From DATAUD01 sp035511075 (GTDB taxonomy: Bacteria; Verrucomicrobiota; Verrucomicrobiia; Limisphaerales; Palsa-1400), in the NCBI GenBank assembly GCA_035511075.1, contig DATKFW010000073.1, positions 14,708 through 78,707 on the forward strand: a stretch of 64,000 nt of DNA, given 5' to 3'. Below, in pieces: positions 20,101 to 28,300 of this stretch (positions are counted from its first letter, which is position 1; each line of letters starts with the position of its first letter). The notes below the pieces were generated by a model, which worked only from the letters and a program-made list of their open reading frames with translations, had not been told where the DNA came from and ran no database searches. The translations under genes were made by a program, and so were the position numbers.

Positions 20101-21914
20101 TCGCGGTGGGGCAAGGGCGGCAAGCATGGTAAGAGGTCGCGTTGGGTCAGCAAGACAGGCGTCCGGGAATCCTGGATCATAAATGCCAGGCGTTCTTTGG
20201 GATGCCGGTGGTCCAGAGGCAGGTAGGCGCAGCCGGCTTTAAGAATGGCGAGAAAACCGACGATCATCGCGGCGGATCGTTCCACGCAAATGGCAACCGG
20301 CGCGCCTGGAGCGATTTTGCCGTCGAGAAGGAAACGGGCCAATTGATTGGCGCGCGCGTTCAATTCCGCGTAAGTCAACGATTGGCCGTCAAACACAGCC
20401 GCGACGGCGTCCGGCGCAACCCGTGCCCTGGCCTGGAACACTTCGTGGATGCACTTGTCGGAGGGATAAGTGGAGCCTGTGTTGTTCCATTCCACCAGCA
20501 ATTGGCGCCGCTCCACCTCCCCGAGCATCGCCAGTTCCGAAAGGCGCCGGGACGGATCGATGACGATGGCACGGAGCAAATTCTCGAAATGTTCGAGCAG
20601 ACGCGCGACGGTCCGGTCCTGGAAAAGGTCGCAATTATATTCCACGCGCATGACGAGTCCGCGTTCCAGTTCCTGGACGACACAAGTGAGATCGAATTTG
20701 GAAGTGCCGGTGTCTACGTCGAGCAATTCCATCCTGACGCCGGGCAAGGGAACGCTCTCGGAGACGCGGTTCTGGAGGGCGAACATGAGCCTGGTAAAGG
20801 CCAGATGGCTCAGGGAGCGCTCGGGGCGCAGTTCCTCGACGAGTTTATCGAAGGGCAAATCCTGGTGAGCGTAAGCACCGAGGGCGGAGGCCCGCACGCG
20901 CAGCAGGAATTCATCGAAGGTGGGATCGCCCCAGGCACCCGTGCGGACCAGCAGCGTGTTGACGAAAAAGCCAATGAGACCCTCGGTTTCCACACGATTC
21001 CGACCGGCAATCGGAGTGCCGACGATGATGTCCTCCAAACTGGTGTAGCGATAAACGAGGGTCTTGAACGCGGCGAGCAACACCATGAACAAGCTCGATT
21101 TCTTGTTTTCGGCCAGGCGTTTGAGGGCGTCGCTGACGTCCCTGGCAAGGGCGCGGGATTGAGTGCGGCCTTCAAAAGTGGGCCTGGGTCCGCGCGGTTT
21201 GTCGGTGGAGATTTCTGTCACGGGCGGTTTTCCATCAAGCTGCTCCTTCCAATAGGTGATCTGGCGTTGGAGCGAGTCTCCGCGGAGCCATTGACGCTGC
21301 CAGGCGGCGTAATCGGCATATTGAATCGGCAATTCGGGCAGCCGGCAGGGGCTGGAATCCAGTTGAGCCTTGTAAAATTCGGCCAACTCGCGGAACAAAA
21401 CCTTTAGCGACCATTCGTCGGCGACAATGTGGTGCAAAACCAGAACCAACAGATGCTCGGCGGAGTTGAGGCGCAGAAGCGTCGCGCGGATCAGGCCGGC
21501 GGGGTCTGTCAAGTTGAATGGACGCCGGACCTCCTTGAGAATCAACCTGTCCGCCTCCGCGCGGTCTGCGGGGAGGATGGTCCGAAGTTTGAAAACCGGC
21601 CGGGGATTGACAACCTGCGCCGGAGTTTCGGCGTGGCACTCAAAGCGCGTGCGCAACGACTCGTGGCGCATGACGATGTCGCGCAACGCCGCTTCCAAAG
21701 CGGCCACATCAAGCGGGCCGGTGAGGCGGGCGACGGTGGGAACATTGTAAAGGGGACTGTTGGGTTCGAGTTGGTCCAGGAACCAGAGGCGCTGTTGGGC
21801 AAAGGAGAGAGGCGTGCGGGAATTGGGGGCGGCAGCCTGGCGCAGGCGTTCCGCGAGGCGGGCGCGTTTTTCGCCGGCCGAAAGAGGGCGCTTTTCGTCA
21901 ATCAAAGCACTCAT
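11121..21914 (-). CDS. NRPS with internal thioesterase and terminal C-FkbH-T-TE module
   Basis: A 3597-residue synthetase. Domains with approximate residues: C1 (32-460, HHIVADEWS at 161); A1 (485-985); T1 (1005-1070, Ser in LGGHSLLA); TE1 (1094-1350); C-domain fragment (1365-1590, no HHxxxDG half); A2 (1605-2090); T2 (2105-2175); C3 (2195-2620, HHAVTDGWS near 2323); FkbH-like region (2640-3165: HAD motif ALDCDQTLWSGVCGEDG near 2837, then an acyltransferase-like part with RTNQFN and DRFGDHGLVGV); T3 (3230-3305); TE2 (3325-3590). Pocket residues give DAFFIGGTF for A1 (Val/Ile-like) and DLFNNALTY for A2 (Ala-like). Both TEs read GGYCFGG, with Cys (1168, 3398) at the nucleophile position. There is no epimerase. 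The ATG overlaps the NRPS2 stop. TE1 and TE2 are paralogues, suggesting fusion of two synthetase genes or an internal duplication. Confidence 0.93.
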   Translation of the reverse strand: MSALIDEKRPLSAGEKRARLAERLRQAAAPNSRTPLSFAQQRLWFLDQLEPNSPLYNVPTVARLTGPLDVAALEAALRDIVMRHESLRTRFECHAETPAQVVNPRPVFKLRTILPADRAEADRLILKEVRRPFNLTDPAGLIRATLLRLNSAEHLLVLVLHHIVADEWSLKVLFRELAEFYKAQLDSSPCRLPELPIQYADYAAWQRQWLRGDSLQRQITYWKEQLDGKPPVTEISTDKPRGPRPTFEGRTQSRALARDVSDALKRLAENKKSSLFMVLLAAFKTLVYRYTSLEDIIVGTPIAGRNRVETEGLIGFFVNTLLVRTGAWGDPTFDEFLLRVRASALGAYAHQDLPFDKLVEELRPERSLSHLAFTRLMFALQNRVSESVPLPGVRMELLDVDTGTSKFDLTCVVQELERGLVMRVEYNCDLFQDRTVARLLEHFENLLRAIVIDPSRRLSELAMLGEVERRQLLVEWNNTGSTYPSDKCIHEVFQARARVAPDAVAAVFDGQSLTYAELNARANQLARFLLDGKIAPGAPVAICVERSAAMIVGFLAILKAGCAYLPLDHRHPKERLAFMIQDSRTPVLLTQRDLLPCLPPLPHREFKTVCLDVESKLIASQSPENPPTQSAPNDPAYIMYTSGSTGRPKGVAVPHRAVNRLVLNTNYIQLDASDRVAQVSNIAFDAATFEIWGALLNGAQVRGIAADVALSPLDFARELQEQEISAMFLTSALFSQVAGEVPGAFRSLRTLIVGGEALDPASVRSVLQNQPPQRLVNGYGPTENTTFTCCHLVRDVPDGAGNVPIGQPISNTRVYILDPHLNPVPVGAPGELYAGGDGLALGYWNRPELTAEKFILHQFGQSEPCQSLYRTGDLARYLHDGTIEFLGRIDNQIKIRGFRVELGEIEAVLGGHPAVRECAVATHGAGAGNTSLAAYFVSDGKRGPTPGQLRAFLKDKLPDYMVPAAFVQLESLPLTPNGKVDRRALPEPDHARPRSEKKYASPRDAVELELTRIWENILGISPIGIEDPFFDLGGHSLLAVRMIAQIEKAFGKKLRLATVFLAPTIEQLAAVIRDETREGSVTAGTSLVELQSRGTRPPLFFVHGAGGGMFWGYVNLARRLGEDQPVYGFNPHGPQDGEFATIEAMAARYVRDMRLVQEHGPYYLGGYCFGGNVAYEMARQLEARGETVGMLALINCAPPNSRYFRAAWTPAWCVRFFRNLLYWAGYCRQWTATQRRDFLRWKWARLKRRTLRFLGAAPADSFPVEIENMIDMSSLPPDQRKLWEIHIRALMDFHPGPYRGRAHLFRSPGHPLWSSFAPDYGWSEVAEGGVDVTVVPGAHEKILEEPWVDVTAAKLKSVLDGAIPPARERNLAYWRQQLAGLPALLELPTDHPRPAVQSRKTGAETSAFPETLDDEADLTAPILAALAVVLFRYTGRDDIIVGARVDAQPNVLPLRINLSGNPTARDILARVRAKMSEARRHQDVSSANQHASSGNQDASSGILTSQFCPTPDPSFHPLLQVAFDTSADVHNPGFDLRVQWVGGCLRIEYATDLFEPATIRRTLDHLKTAALRMLEAPDLPLSQLSILTATENELLLGQWTRTESDYPEDKTLIELFEEQAARTPAAEALVCGTTRLTYGQLRARATRVANRLRIMGVGNETLVGVCLGRSEDMVAGILGTLQAGGAYVPLDPAYPKARLAFIARDAGLRVVLTSRKFLAAIPETLAAILCVEDIESSLDCALAWPAATDLAYVLYTSGSTGQPKGVAIEHRSAVALVSWARDVFSAEELNGVLASTSICFDLSVFELFVPLSCGGKIILAENALALPSLPAANEVRLINTVPSAMRELLRTRGVPSSVQVVNLAGEPLAAALVDQIYAETSVRKVYDLYGPTETTTYSTFTLRAAGQPPTIGRPLANEQVYLLDSQLQPVPVGVPGALYIGGAGLARGYLNREELTRESFVPHPFKSGARLYKTGDLARWRPDGNLVYLGRSDHQVKLRGFRIELGEIESALKNHPDIADAVVVAREDKPGEKRLAAYVVNPPEKRLTAAQLRSVVREKLPEYMVPSVFVFLDALPLTPNGKVDRRALPVPDQGRELSREFVAPSAPLETRLAAIWSQVLQVEPVGATDNFFELGGHSLLAIQVISRIGDTLNIQLPLSCLFEAPTIAELAAGMTSGQWKPRQNPVPLLEPAPGDGELQASFVQEQLWFLNQLDPASDAYNVPAAVRLKGRLDLPALQRAVNHILIRHEALRTTFFSTEGTLRQRIEPHRTLDIPVTDVASESQLNDFLNGEARRPFDLERGPLARVRVARLAETEHVFVVVMHHAVTDGWSLSIFFHELETLYRAFAAGGPAPQLPELSVQYADFARWQRAWMQGASLDDELRYWKEKLSGMPARVDLPIDHLETAGTTSAAARRTVYFSKQLLAETSQLAQREGGTTFMVLMAALAVTLHKWTGQTDMVLGTVVAGRCRREIENLIGCFMNFLPLCAKVSGAETGREILRAVKSAVIEGQTHQDCPFKKIVESMNVERRPNGNPLYNVALLFQNSPIGQFHDQLLDAVPIPVNVQAALLDLRFEADETPDGLSLLCEYKSDLFEGTTIDALLEQFAAVLESLAREPEKKICDVSSIPALQAQAGAARTRAQSQTIVIAATFTAEPIEEPLRYWMNESGIPTQIAFAPFSQVFQQLLDPASLFSRNESGLNVVLIRLQDWQIDGIDRTARELVLAAKTAAARGGVPCLICFGPPSRAVAGDLPRVRILEQTEQFLARELEDLPGVYVVTTRQIAEWYPVADFDDQVSEELGHVPYTPLFFTALATTVARKFHALRQPPLKVIALDCDQTLWSGVCGEDGPQGIVIDPARHALQEFILRQHEAGMLLTLCSKNNEDDVRAVFAQHPEMPLQAKHITAWRVNWRPKSENLRSLAQELNLGPESIVLVEDNPLECAEVEAGCPEATTLQLPEDTALIPRFLEHCWIFDKLKVTEEDRRRAELYRQNQRRDQFKSQSLSFADFLAGLDLKIQFQPMSPAQLPRVAQLTQRTNQFNSTGRRRTEAQLQQLAGQSEVLTVSVSDRFGDHGLVGVMIFEPADDAVVVDSLMLSCRALGRGVEERMLAELGALARRRGAQWVDVRYECLPRNKPALDFLDRLGAPFKHANNGVNRFLFPADVAAEAQFHPQDDEPQDVSSRPLPVAAPPRKFTRCRAIALESLDVPEIHRKIAASTLPRPAGKTKAGFVAPRTPTEQQLCPLWEKLLRFAPIGIIDDFFELGGHSLLAVRLFAEVEKITGQKLPLVTLFQAPTIEQLASILDQNRGVRSNCLVVPMQTRGNKPPLFLVHGAGGDVLWGYANLVAYLEPDQPVYAIKSRGQTGLEEFEQLEEMAAFYVREARSLQPAGPYFLGGYCFGGNVAYEMARQLRAAGQDVALVALIDSAPANAGYERIAWWRAEFPYRFARNLYYWLGDFKHIGSRDRRRFVARKLRALGRRAARLFRANEKSVVDLEQVIDPTHFPESELKLWRIHLRALGMHRQKPYPGSVTLFRTRGHPVFSSFAEDFCWGKLADDVAVRRIPGSHEGIFMEPHVKDLALSLTAALAEKRTGALNP
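17411..17473. repeat. Three in-frame 21-bp tandem repeats inside the NRPS
   Basis: Units at 17411-17431, 17432-17452 and 17453-17473. The first two differ at only two bases; the third has four to five changes. On the coding strand they translate to a Ser/Asn/Gln-rich stretch (SSANQHASSGNQDASSG) inside the truncated condensation domain, after RRHQD, where intact C domains continue with a PF(D/E)KLVE-type sequence. Confidence 0.85.
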
Positions 21915-24900
21915 CGTTCAACCTCTTGCCCTTCCAACTCGAGCAACAACTCCTCCACTTCGATTTCGGAGAGGCTTTCCAGGCGCGCCAGGAGTTTTTC
22001 CGCCTGCGACGGCTCGCGGCGCACGGGTGAGTCGATGCGCGAGGCGGGCTGCAATTGGGCCTCGTCAACGGCCCTGGCCAGTGAGGCAATGGTCGGCGCC
22101 TCGAAAATCATTCGCACGGGGATTTCCACTTCGAGGGCTTGCGAGAGTCGGGAAATGATTTGGGTGGCCAGAAGCGAATGGCCGCCGAGATGGAAAAAAT
22201 CGTCGTCGATCCCGAGTTGATCGCATTCGAGGATTTCCCTCCATATCCCGGCCACGAGATTTTCGGTGGCATTCCGCGGAGCCGTGCGCGGCCCGGCGGC
22301 GGGGGTCGGAACGGCTGACGGCGCAGGAAGCGCGCGGCGGTCCACTTTGCCGTTGGGGGTCAGCGGCAATTCTGTCAACTGCACGAAATGGGACGGCAGC
22401 ATGAAAGACGGGAGCGTGTTGGCCAGGAACTCGCACAATTCGCGGCTGTCCGCCGCGCGGCCCGGCCGGCAGACAAAGTAGGCGGCCAATTGGAGCGCGC
22501 CCGAGCGCTCGGGGCGGCCCGTGACGATGGATTCGCGCACCGCGGGATGGGCGGCCAGAGCGGATTCGATTTCTCCCGGCTCGACGCGAAATCCGCGAAT
22601 CTTGACCTGATTGTCCATGCGTCCGAGGAATTCGATGTTTCCGTCGGGCAGCCAGCGCGCCAAATCGCCGGTGCGGTAGAGACATTTGGGCGGCGCGCCG
22701 CTGCCCGGATCAATGGTCACAAATTTTTCCGCGGTCAACTCGGGGCGGTTCAAATAGCCGCAAGCCAGGCCGTCGCCGCCGATGTAGAGTTCGCCGGCGA
22801 CGCCGACCGGGACGGGATTGCGGGCCGAATCAAGGATGCACACCGACGTGCCGCTGATCGGTTTTCCAATCGGCACCGAAGCGCCACCGAGCCACGAAGC
22901 AGGGACGGGATAGCAGCATGAGAAAGTGGTTCCTTCGGTTGGGCCGTAACCGTTGATGAGGCGGCAGGACTTCAATTCGCGGACCACCTTCAGGACGCGC
23001 GGGACGGACAGCGCCTCGCCGCCCGCCAGCAAATACCGGAGGTCCTGGAAAGCTTGCAATTGCGAGTCCACCATTTGATGAAACCAACCGGCAGTCAACC
23101 ATAAGATTGTCACTTTGGCGGTCCGCAGGCGGCGGCCCAATTCCTCCAGCGAGGGCAAGCGCGGGGGGAAAATCTCCAGGCGGGCGCCGTTGAGCAGGGC
23201 GCCCCAAATCTCAAATGTCGAGGCGTCGAAGGAAATCGGCGCCAGTTGGAGAAGGACGTCGGCCGGGGATATTTGGACGTAATTGGCATTGCACACCAGG
23301 CGCACGACGGCCCGATGGGGAACCACAACCCCTTTGGGAGCGCCGGAGGAACCGGAGGTGTACATGACGTACGCGGGGTCGGTGGCGGCGGCGGCAGCGG
23401 GGGTTTTGGCGGCCCGGGCAGGCCAGCCGGGCGCGTCAATACAAAGAATTGTTTCCGCGGGGGCAGGAATTTCGTCGCGGAGATTTTCGCGAGTCAATAC
23501 CAGCGCGACCGCGGCGTCCTCGAGCATGAAGGCAAGCCGCGCGCGGGGCAGCGTGCGATCCAGAGGCAAATAGGCGGCGCCCGATTTGAGAATGGCCAGG
23601 ATGGCGACGATCATCTCCATCGAACGGTCGAGGCAAAGGCCCACCACCACGCCGCTGGCGGCCCCGGCTGCCTGAAGCCTAGTCGCAAGGCGATTGGCCC
23701 TGCGATTGAGTTCCGCGTAGGACATTTCCCGGCCTTCGCAGGCCAGCGCGATTGCCTCCGGAGCGGCGGCGGCCCGCGCATCGACAAGTTCGTGGAGGCA
23801 GCGGTCGCGCTCGTAGGCGGCCACCGGCGGTTTTCCGAGGGCGAGCAATTCGCGCCGCTCTTCGAGCGAGGTTAAGGGATATTCGGAAATGCGGCGGCAA
23901 GGGTCGGCCACAATAGATTCAACCAGGACGCGGAATTGGCGGCTCCACCGGGCCACGGTGGACGCGTCGAACAAAGCGGTGTTGTATTCGAAGCGAAGGC
24001 GCATAAGGCGGCTGGATTGGGTGGCCAAGACAGTCAAGTCGAACTTCGCCGTGCCGCTGTCGAGGTCCACGCGGGTGGCGGTGATTCCGGGGAGAGACCA
24101 GTTTTCCGTAAAATCGTCCTGGAGGCCGAAGACCGCCTGGAAGAGCGGGGGCGCGTTCAAGCCGCGCTCGATGCCGAGGGCGCGGATGATGTGATTGAGC
24201 GGAGTGTCCTGATGCAAAGAGGCGCCCGCGATCACATCGTTAATGCGCCGCAATAATTGGGGAAACGGCGGGTCGCCGGCGAGATCGGTGCGCAAGGCGT
24301 GGGTGTTGACAAAAAAACCAATCAATGCCTCCGTTTCCAATTCGCGGCGTCCGGAGAAGGGGCAGCCGAGAACGATGTCGTCCTGCATCGTCCATCGTTG
24401 GGCGAGGACGTTGAAGGCGGCCAGAAGGACGCGGAAAACGGTCGTGCCCTGGCTCCGGCTCAATTCCTTCAAACCTTCCGCCAGCGATGCGGGCCAAGTC
24501 TCGAATTGCGCCGCACCGCGATACCCCACCGACTCGGGGCGAGGGCGGTCCGTGGGCAATGCCAGCAGGGGCGGCGCGCCGCGCAATTGGCCGCGCCAAT
24601 AATCGAGATTCTTTTCCAGTTGGCCGCCTTTGAGCGATTCGCGCTGCCAGAGAGTGAAATCGCCGTATTGGATGGGCAGGGCCGGCAAGGTCAAGTCATT
24701 GGAATAAAGCGCCGCCAACTCGCGCATGAAAACGCCGACGGACCATGCGTCAGAAATGATGTGGTGCATGTTGACCGTCATCAAAAAGTCCTGGTCGGCA
24801 ATGCGAAACAAACGGATCCGAGCCAGCGGTTGCCGCGTCAAATCGAATGTCGTCCGAGCGTCCTCCGCGGCCAGTCTTTCCGCCTCCGCCGCCGCATCCG

Positions 24901-25222
24901 GACGCCCGCGAAGGTCCGTCAACGCGAGGGGAAAGGGTGTTGGAGGCAGCACGATCTGGCACGGTATGCCGCCCTTTGCGCCGATGGCGGTTCGCAGGGT
25001 TTCATGGCGGTGGACCATATCGTCCAGACTCCGTTGGAGGGCGGGGACATTCACCGGTCCCTGCAAGCGCCAGGCCTCAGGGATGTTGTAGGTTGGCGTG
25101 CCCGGGGTGTCCTGTTCAAAGAACCAAAGACCTTCCTGGGCAAAGGAAAGGGGCAGCACACCTGCCATTCCCTGCGGCGGCGCGGGGGTTATGTCAGGGG
25201 GTTGGTCCTGTTGGAGCAACAT
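21911..25222 (-). CDS. Single-module NRPS (C-A-T), predicted valine
   Basis: A 1103-residue synthetase with one elongation module. C domain (about 20-455, starting LSFAQEGLWFF, HHIISDAWS near 152; Ala replaces the last Gly of HHxxxDG). A domain (about 470-965, YTSGSSGAPKG near 620). T domain (about 985-1055, Ser in LGGHSLLA). A charged helical tail rich in Glu and Leu may be a docking element for NRPS3. Pocket residues read DAFWLGGTF plus the A10 Lys, matching published valine codes. The ATG at 25222 is chosen because it leaves a normal short linker before the C domain; 25 further upstream codons are open but unconvincing. The stop overlaps the NRPS3 start (ATGA), so the order NRPS1-NRPS2-NRPS3 is likely also the assembly order. 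Confidence 0.92.
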   Translation of the reverse strand: MLLQQDQPPDITPAPPQGMAGVLPLSFAQEGLWFFEQDTPGTPTYNIPEAWRLQGPVNVPALQRSLDDMVHRHETLRTAIGAKGGIPCQIVLPPTPFPLALTDLRGRPDAAAEAERLAAEDARTTFDLTRQPLARIRLFRIADQDFLMTVNMHHIISDAWSVGVFMRELAALYSNDLTLPALPIQYGDFTLWQRESLKGGQLEKNLDYWRGQLRGAPPLLALPTDRPRPESVGYRGAAQFETWPASLAEGLKELSRSQGTTVFRVLLAAFNVLAQRWTMQDDIVLGCPFSGRRELETEALIGFFVNTHALRTDLAGDPPFPQLLRRINDVIAGASLHQDTPLNHIIRALGIERGLNAPPLFQAVFGLQDDFTENWSLPGITATRVDLDSGTAKFDLTVLATQSSRLMRLRFEYNTALFDASTVARWSRQFRVLVESIVADPCRRISEYPLTSLEERRELLALGKPPVAAYERDRCLHELVDARAAAAPEAIALACEGREMSYAELNRRANRLATRLQAAGAASGVVVGLCLDRSMEMIVAILAILKSGAAYLPLDRTLPRARLAFMLEDAAVALVLTRENLRDEIPAPAETILCIDAPGWPARAAKTPAAAAATDPAYVMYTSGSSGAPKGVVVPHRAVVRLVCNANYVQISPADVLLQLAPISFDASTFEIWGALLNGARLEIFPPRLPSLEELGRRLRTAKVTILWLTAGWFHQMVDSQLQAFQDLRYLLAGGEALSVPRVLKVVRELKSCRLINGYGPTEGTTFSCCYPVPASWLGGASVPIGKPISGTSVCILDSARNPVPVGVAGELYIGGDGLACGYLNRPELTAEKFVTIDPGSGAPPKCLYRTGDLARWLPDGNIEFLGRMDNQVKIRGFRVEPGEIESALAAHPAVRESIVTGRPERSGALQLAAYFVCRPGRAADSRELCEFLANTLPSFMLPSHFVQLTELPLTPNGKVDRRALPAPSAVPTPAAGPRTAPRNATENLVAGIWREILECDQLGIDDDFFHLGGHSLLATQIISRLSQALEVEIPVRMIFEAPTIASLARAVDEAQLQPASRIDSPVRREPSQAEKLLARLESLSEIEVEELLLELEGQEVER

Positions 25223-25302
25223 GATGTTCACGTTATCTGTGGTGCTTCCGAGGGAAAAGTAGGTGATGACCCAACACTGGGAGGAATGCGACCCCACGCG
25301 TC

Positions 25303-28300
25303 CTACAGGCGGGCGCTTTCGGCCGCCCTTACCACCCGCGAGCGGCGAGGGGCAATGGGCGGACGGCGGGTCGCCCCCTGTTTGGCGTTGCGTGCCAGCA
25401 CTGCCAGCGCGGCGATGGTCGGCTGCTCGAAAACCGCCCGCAAAGGCAGATCGATGCCGAAGCGGCGGTTGATGCGCGCGAAGGCGCGGGTTGCCGAAAG
25501 GGAATCGGCCCCGAGGGCGAAGACGTCGTCCTGGATACTGACTTGTTTGAGCGCCAGGACATCCTGCCAGATTTCGGCCAGCGCCTTTTCGTGTTCGTCG
25601 GTGGGGGCGACATAAGCCTTGACGCTTACAGCCGATTCCTCCGGCGCGGGCAGGCGGCGAAGGTCGATTTTCCCGTTCGGTGTGAGCGGGAATTCGGGCA
25701 GCAGGACAAATTGCGCCGGCACCATGTAAGCCGGGAGCCGCGATCGGACAAAGTCCCGCAATTCCAGGAGGGACGGCGGCCCGTTGTTGCTGACCAGAAA
25801 GCCGACCAAACGCTTGCCGCCAGACTGGCTTTCGCGGGCTGTGACGACCGCGTTGGCGATGCCCGGATGCTGGCGCAAGATCGATTCAATTTCGCCCAAC
25901 TCGATGCGAAAACCCCGGATTTTCACCTGTTGATCCATGCGACCGAGGCACTCGACGCGGCCGTCGGGGAGGAATCTGGCCCAATCACCCGTTTTGTAAA
26001 GGCGCGCGCCGGGGACCTTGCCAAACGGATTGGCAACGAACTTTTCGGCGGTCAGTTCAGGGCGGCCCAGATAACCGCGGGCCAATCCTTCGCCGCCGAT
26101 GTGGAGTTCTCCCGCCGTTCCGACCGGCACCGGCGCCAGATTGGGGTCAAGAATGTAAAGCTGGGTGTTGGCCAGCGGACGGCCAATGGAAATGGGTTCG
26201 CCGGGAACGACTTTCCAGGCGGTGGACCAGATGGTCGTCTCGGTTGGACCGTAGAAATTCCAAAGAGCGCCCGTCCGCGCCAGCAATTCGTCGGCGAGCG
26301 TGCGGGATACCGCCTCGCCGCCGCAAAGAACGCGCAAATCTTTTTTACCGCGCCAGCCCGATTCAATCAGCAACCGCCAGGTGCTCGGCGTCGCCTGCAT
26401 GACGGTAGCGCCGGAAGACTCAATCAACGCGGCCAGGCGCGCGCCGTCGGAAACGACTTCCTGCGGGGCCAGGGTGAGGCGCCCGCCGCGCGTGAGCGGC
26501 AGGAACAATTCCAAGCCCGCGATGTCGAAGGAAAGAGTCGTGACGCCCAGAAGATTGTCCTGGGGCGTGAAGCCGATGATGTTACCCGCGGAAACCAAAA
26601 GGTTGACGACCGCTTGATGGCTGACAGCAACGCCTTTGGGTTTTCCGGTGGAGCCGGAGGTGTAAATGACGTAGGCAAGGTCTTGCGGAGTAGGCGCGCG
26701 AGCGGGTGAGACGGGCGCAGTGGGCGTTCCGTCCTCCGGCGCATCGATAAAGAGGATTCGCGCGCTGGTCGTGGGAAGCGTATCGACCCATTTTTGTTGG
26801 GTCAACAGCACGGCGACTTTGGCGTCTTCCAGCATGAAAGCCAAACGATCCCTGGGAAAAGCGGGGTCCAACGGGACATAGGCCGCGCCGGCTTTGAGAA
26901 TTCCCAACAGGCCGGCAAGCATTTCGGCTGAACGGTCCGCGCAGATCGCCACCAGTGCACCGGGGCCGGCTTGCAATTCGTTGAGGCGCCGGGCGGCGTG
27001 GTCGGCCTGGCTATTCAATTGCGCGTAGGTCCATGTGTCGTTTCCGACAGTCAATGCCGGGGCGCCGGGAGACTCGCTGACCCTTGCCTCGAACAACTCG
27101 TGGATGCACCGGGTGCGGGGATAATCCTCCGCAGTCTGGTTCCAGCCCACGAGCATCGTGTCGGCCTCCGTTTGGGAAAGCGGCGAGAATTGATCGTAGC
27201 GGGCGTTGGGTTCCAGGGCCATCGCGCGCAACGTGTTGGTGTAGTAGGCGGACATCTCCTCGATCTGTTGGCGGCAGAGCTTGTTGGGATCGTAGTCGAT
27301 GTGCAGTTCCAACCGCGCGCCGGGGGCGTCAAGCATAAATGTAGTGAACGCCGCGAGGTCGTTGGCTTCAAAATAGCAGCCTTCGCGGAGGTCGATTCCG
27401 GCGCAACCGTCAAGGTTGTTATAAACGTGGAAATGAACGAAATCGAACGCGGCTTCAAACACGGCGCGGCCGCCGTTGACCCTGTGAACTTCCGAGAGAG
27501 GAAAACGGCGGTGCGGCGCGATTTTTTGCTCGGCGGAAAAAGTCCGCTTGACGAGATCCAGCCAGCTTCCGCCCGTCAACTGCATGCGGAAGGGAAGGGT
27601 GTTAAGAAACAGACCGATGACCTTCTCGCCGTCGATTTCCTCCGGGCGTCCATTGCAAAGGAGGCCGCTGGTGACGTCCGCCTGGCCGTACAGCAGCGCC
27701 ATTACGCGCTGATGCGCGGCCAGGAGGACCGATTTCAAGGGGACACCCGCCAGCCGGGCGAGCTGCTTCAAACCGTCGAGCGTATTGGCGTCCAGAATGA
27801 TTTCCGGGCCGCGCTGCTGTTCGTGTCCGCCGGCGCAGAGAGAGCGCGGCCAGCGCGGGAGAGTTTGCAGGCTGGCGTCGGCCAGTTGCGCGGCCCAAAA
27901 ACGCCGCGTGTCAATCGCCGCGAGCGCCTCTTTTTCCAAGGCGATAAAATCCCTGTAGGCCGCGCGCGGCGGAGGAATCGATTGACCGGTTCCGTTTTGC
28001 AGCGCCGAGTAATCCTGGAAGATTTCCGTCAGCACGGCCGCCAGGCTCCAGCCGTCCAGACACACATGATGAAAGCTGACGATAAATTGAAACGACCGCT
28101 CATCGTGCCATTGCGCGTGAAAGCGCAACAGCGGCGCGGCGGAAGCGTCGAAGGGCGTGCGCTTTTCCTTTTTGATCCACTCGACGACGCGGTTTTCGCG
28201 CGTGGCAACGGTGGCTTGGCGCAAATCCTCGACCGTCAAGTGAACCGGCGCCTGGCGATGGACCAGTTGGAGAGGTTCGCTGAAACCGGCGATGTGGAAG